Origin: DATDAH01 sp036525535
Lineage (GTDB): Bacteria; Actinomycetota; Acidimicrobiia; Acidimicrobiales; DATDAH01
Assembly: GCA_036525535.1 (NCBI GenBank)
Contig: DATDAH010000332.1
Coordinates: 1-5,157 of the forward strand
Length of the DNA: 5,157 bases
Direction: 5' to 3'
The translations under genes were made by a program, and so were the position numbers. The notes below the pieces were generated by a model. That model did no database searches, was not told where the DNA came from, and was given only the letters and a program-made list of their open reading frames with translations. Shown piece after piece: positions 4,858 through 5,157 of the stretch. Position 1 is the first letter of the stretch. Every line of letters starts with the position of its first letter.

Positions 4858-4919
4858 TCGGGCTCATAACCCGACGCACGATCGGATGACATCCCGAAGT
4901 CGTGGGAGTTCGAGTCCGA
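4858..4919 (+). repeat. Repeat patch C: anticodon-arm palindrome fused to the A-type right half
   Basis: TCGGGCTCATAACCCGA (4858-4874) is a perfect anticodon arm with CAT anticodon. It shares 16 bases (4859-4874) with patch D at 4240-4255. Directly after it the sequence switches to the patch A continuation: CGCACGA, then the second palindrome TCGGATGACATCCCGA (4882-4897), then AAGTCG and GGGAGTTCGAGTCC to 4917. Positions 4870-4919 match 367-416 at 49 of 50 bases. The spacing between the two palindromes is 24 bp, as in patch A (355 to 379). C therefore appears to be a hybrid of a D-type left half and an A-type right half. Confidence 0.75.
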
Positions 4920-5084
4920 TTACTGCGAAGTGACGTCGTCCAATCGCCAGCTGGGCGACCCGGCCGCTCGGCTGCGACTCCCGGACGAGCCTGACCTGGC
5001 ACTCCGGCGAACGCCTCGCGGACGTCACCGGTTCGTCGCCGGGCCCCGACCGCGGGGGCCGCCAGGCAAGGCATGCTGAGCCCC
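4920..5084. other. Non-coding leader between patch C and the next possible gene
   Basis: I see no convincing gene, RNA or strong promoter here. The minus-strand frame covering 4754-5113 reads through patch C and has no family resemblance. With 4730-4857 (VOC promoter side) and patch C, this forms a gene-free stretch of about 355 bp. The distance from patch C to the next start (165 bp) is close to the 183 bp between patch A and the MDMPI gene. Confidence 0.4.
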
Positions 5085-5157
5085 ATGGCCGGCGACGAGC
5101 AGCACGAGCGCACCGGAGCGCCGGCCCGATCCGACGTCCGTGATCAGCGGGTCGGGC
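5085..5157 (+). CDS. Possible start of a further gene, cut by the window edge
   Basis: ATG at 5085-5087 opens a frame that stays open to the window end and gives 24 residues beginning MAGDEQHERTGAPARSDVRD. Third codon positions are mostly G or C, as expected for coding DNA here, and the peptide is hydrophilic with no recognisable domain. A purine-rich AGGCAAGG lies upstream but somewhat far (about 13 bases) to be a strong ribosome site. The position just downstream of patch C, on the plus strand, mirrors the MDMPI gene after patch A. Too little is visible to name a family, and it could be a chance open frame. Confidence 0.35.
   Translation, partial: MAGDEQHERTGAPARSDVRDQRVG

Noticed and set aside
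285..4919. Classical integron attC sites
   Set aside because: The patches lack the inverse-core RYYYAAC and core GTTRRRY boxes in the right arrangement, and no IntI is visible. The tRNA-arm resemblance explains the sequences better.
285..4919. CRISPR array
   Set aside because: Repeat units are few, unequal and separated by genes; there is no regular repeat-spacer pattern and no cas gene.

Overview
The window is GC-rich DNA. It carries a gene of the mycothiol-dependent maleylpyruvate isomerase family, and mycothiol is an actinomycete thiol, so the host is most likely an actinomycete (Actinomycetota). I cannot place it more finely. There is no housekeeping operon and no complete tRNA or rRNA gene. 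Everything recognisable is small, self-contained accessory genes in mixed orientation: stress, detoxification and toxin-antitoxin types.

Layout, left to right. (1) 16-~280, minus strand: a MazF/PemK-type toxin that has lost its N-terminus. (2) 285-416: repeat patch A. (3) 600-1310, plus: a MDMPI/DinB-fold protein. (4) 1399-1494: repeat patch B, ending in a tRNA-like T-arm and CCA, followed by a strong stem-loop (1510-1543). (5) 1602-4133: an AraC-type regulator (minus) divergent from an overlapping NmrA-type NAD(P)-binding protein and DUF1772 membrane-protein pair (plus), with an inverted repeat between the two promoters. (6) 4224-4288: repeat patch D, the 3' half of an initiator-tRNA(Met)-like sequence, followed by another stem-loop (4297-4324). 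(7) 4340-4729, minus: a VOC/glyoxalase-like protein. (8) 4858-4919: repeat patch C. (9) 5085-end, plus: the possible start of a further gene.

The unusual feature is the set of four intergenic patches. Each holds two or three short palindromes of the form TCGG-N(7-9)-CCGA. One version, TCGGGCTCATAACCCGA, is the anticodon arm of an initiator tRNA. Patches B and D continue into a tRNA T-arm, acceptor strand and CCA, without the 5' half of a tRNA. Patches A and C share a different, nearly identical 50-bp continuation (49/50). Left and right half-sites look reassorted between patches, and each interval between patches holds one self-contained gene module. The VOC gene lies in a module of about 619 bp bounded by direct repeats of the anticodon arm. 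My inference is that this is an array of small gene cassettes, or of successive insertions, joined at sites that mimic the anticodon arm of initiator tRNA. No recombinase is encoded in the window, so the mechanism is unproven.
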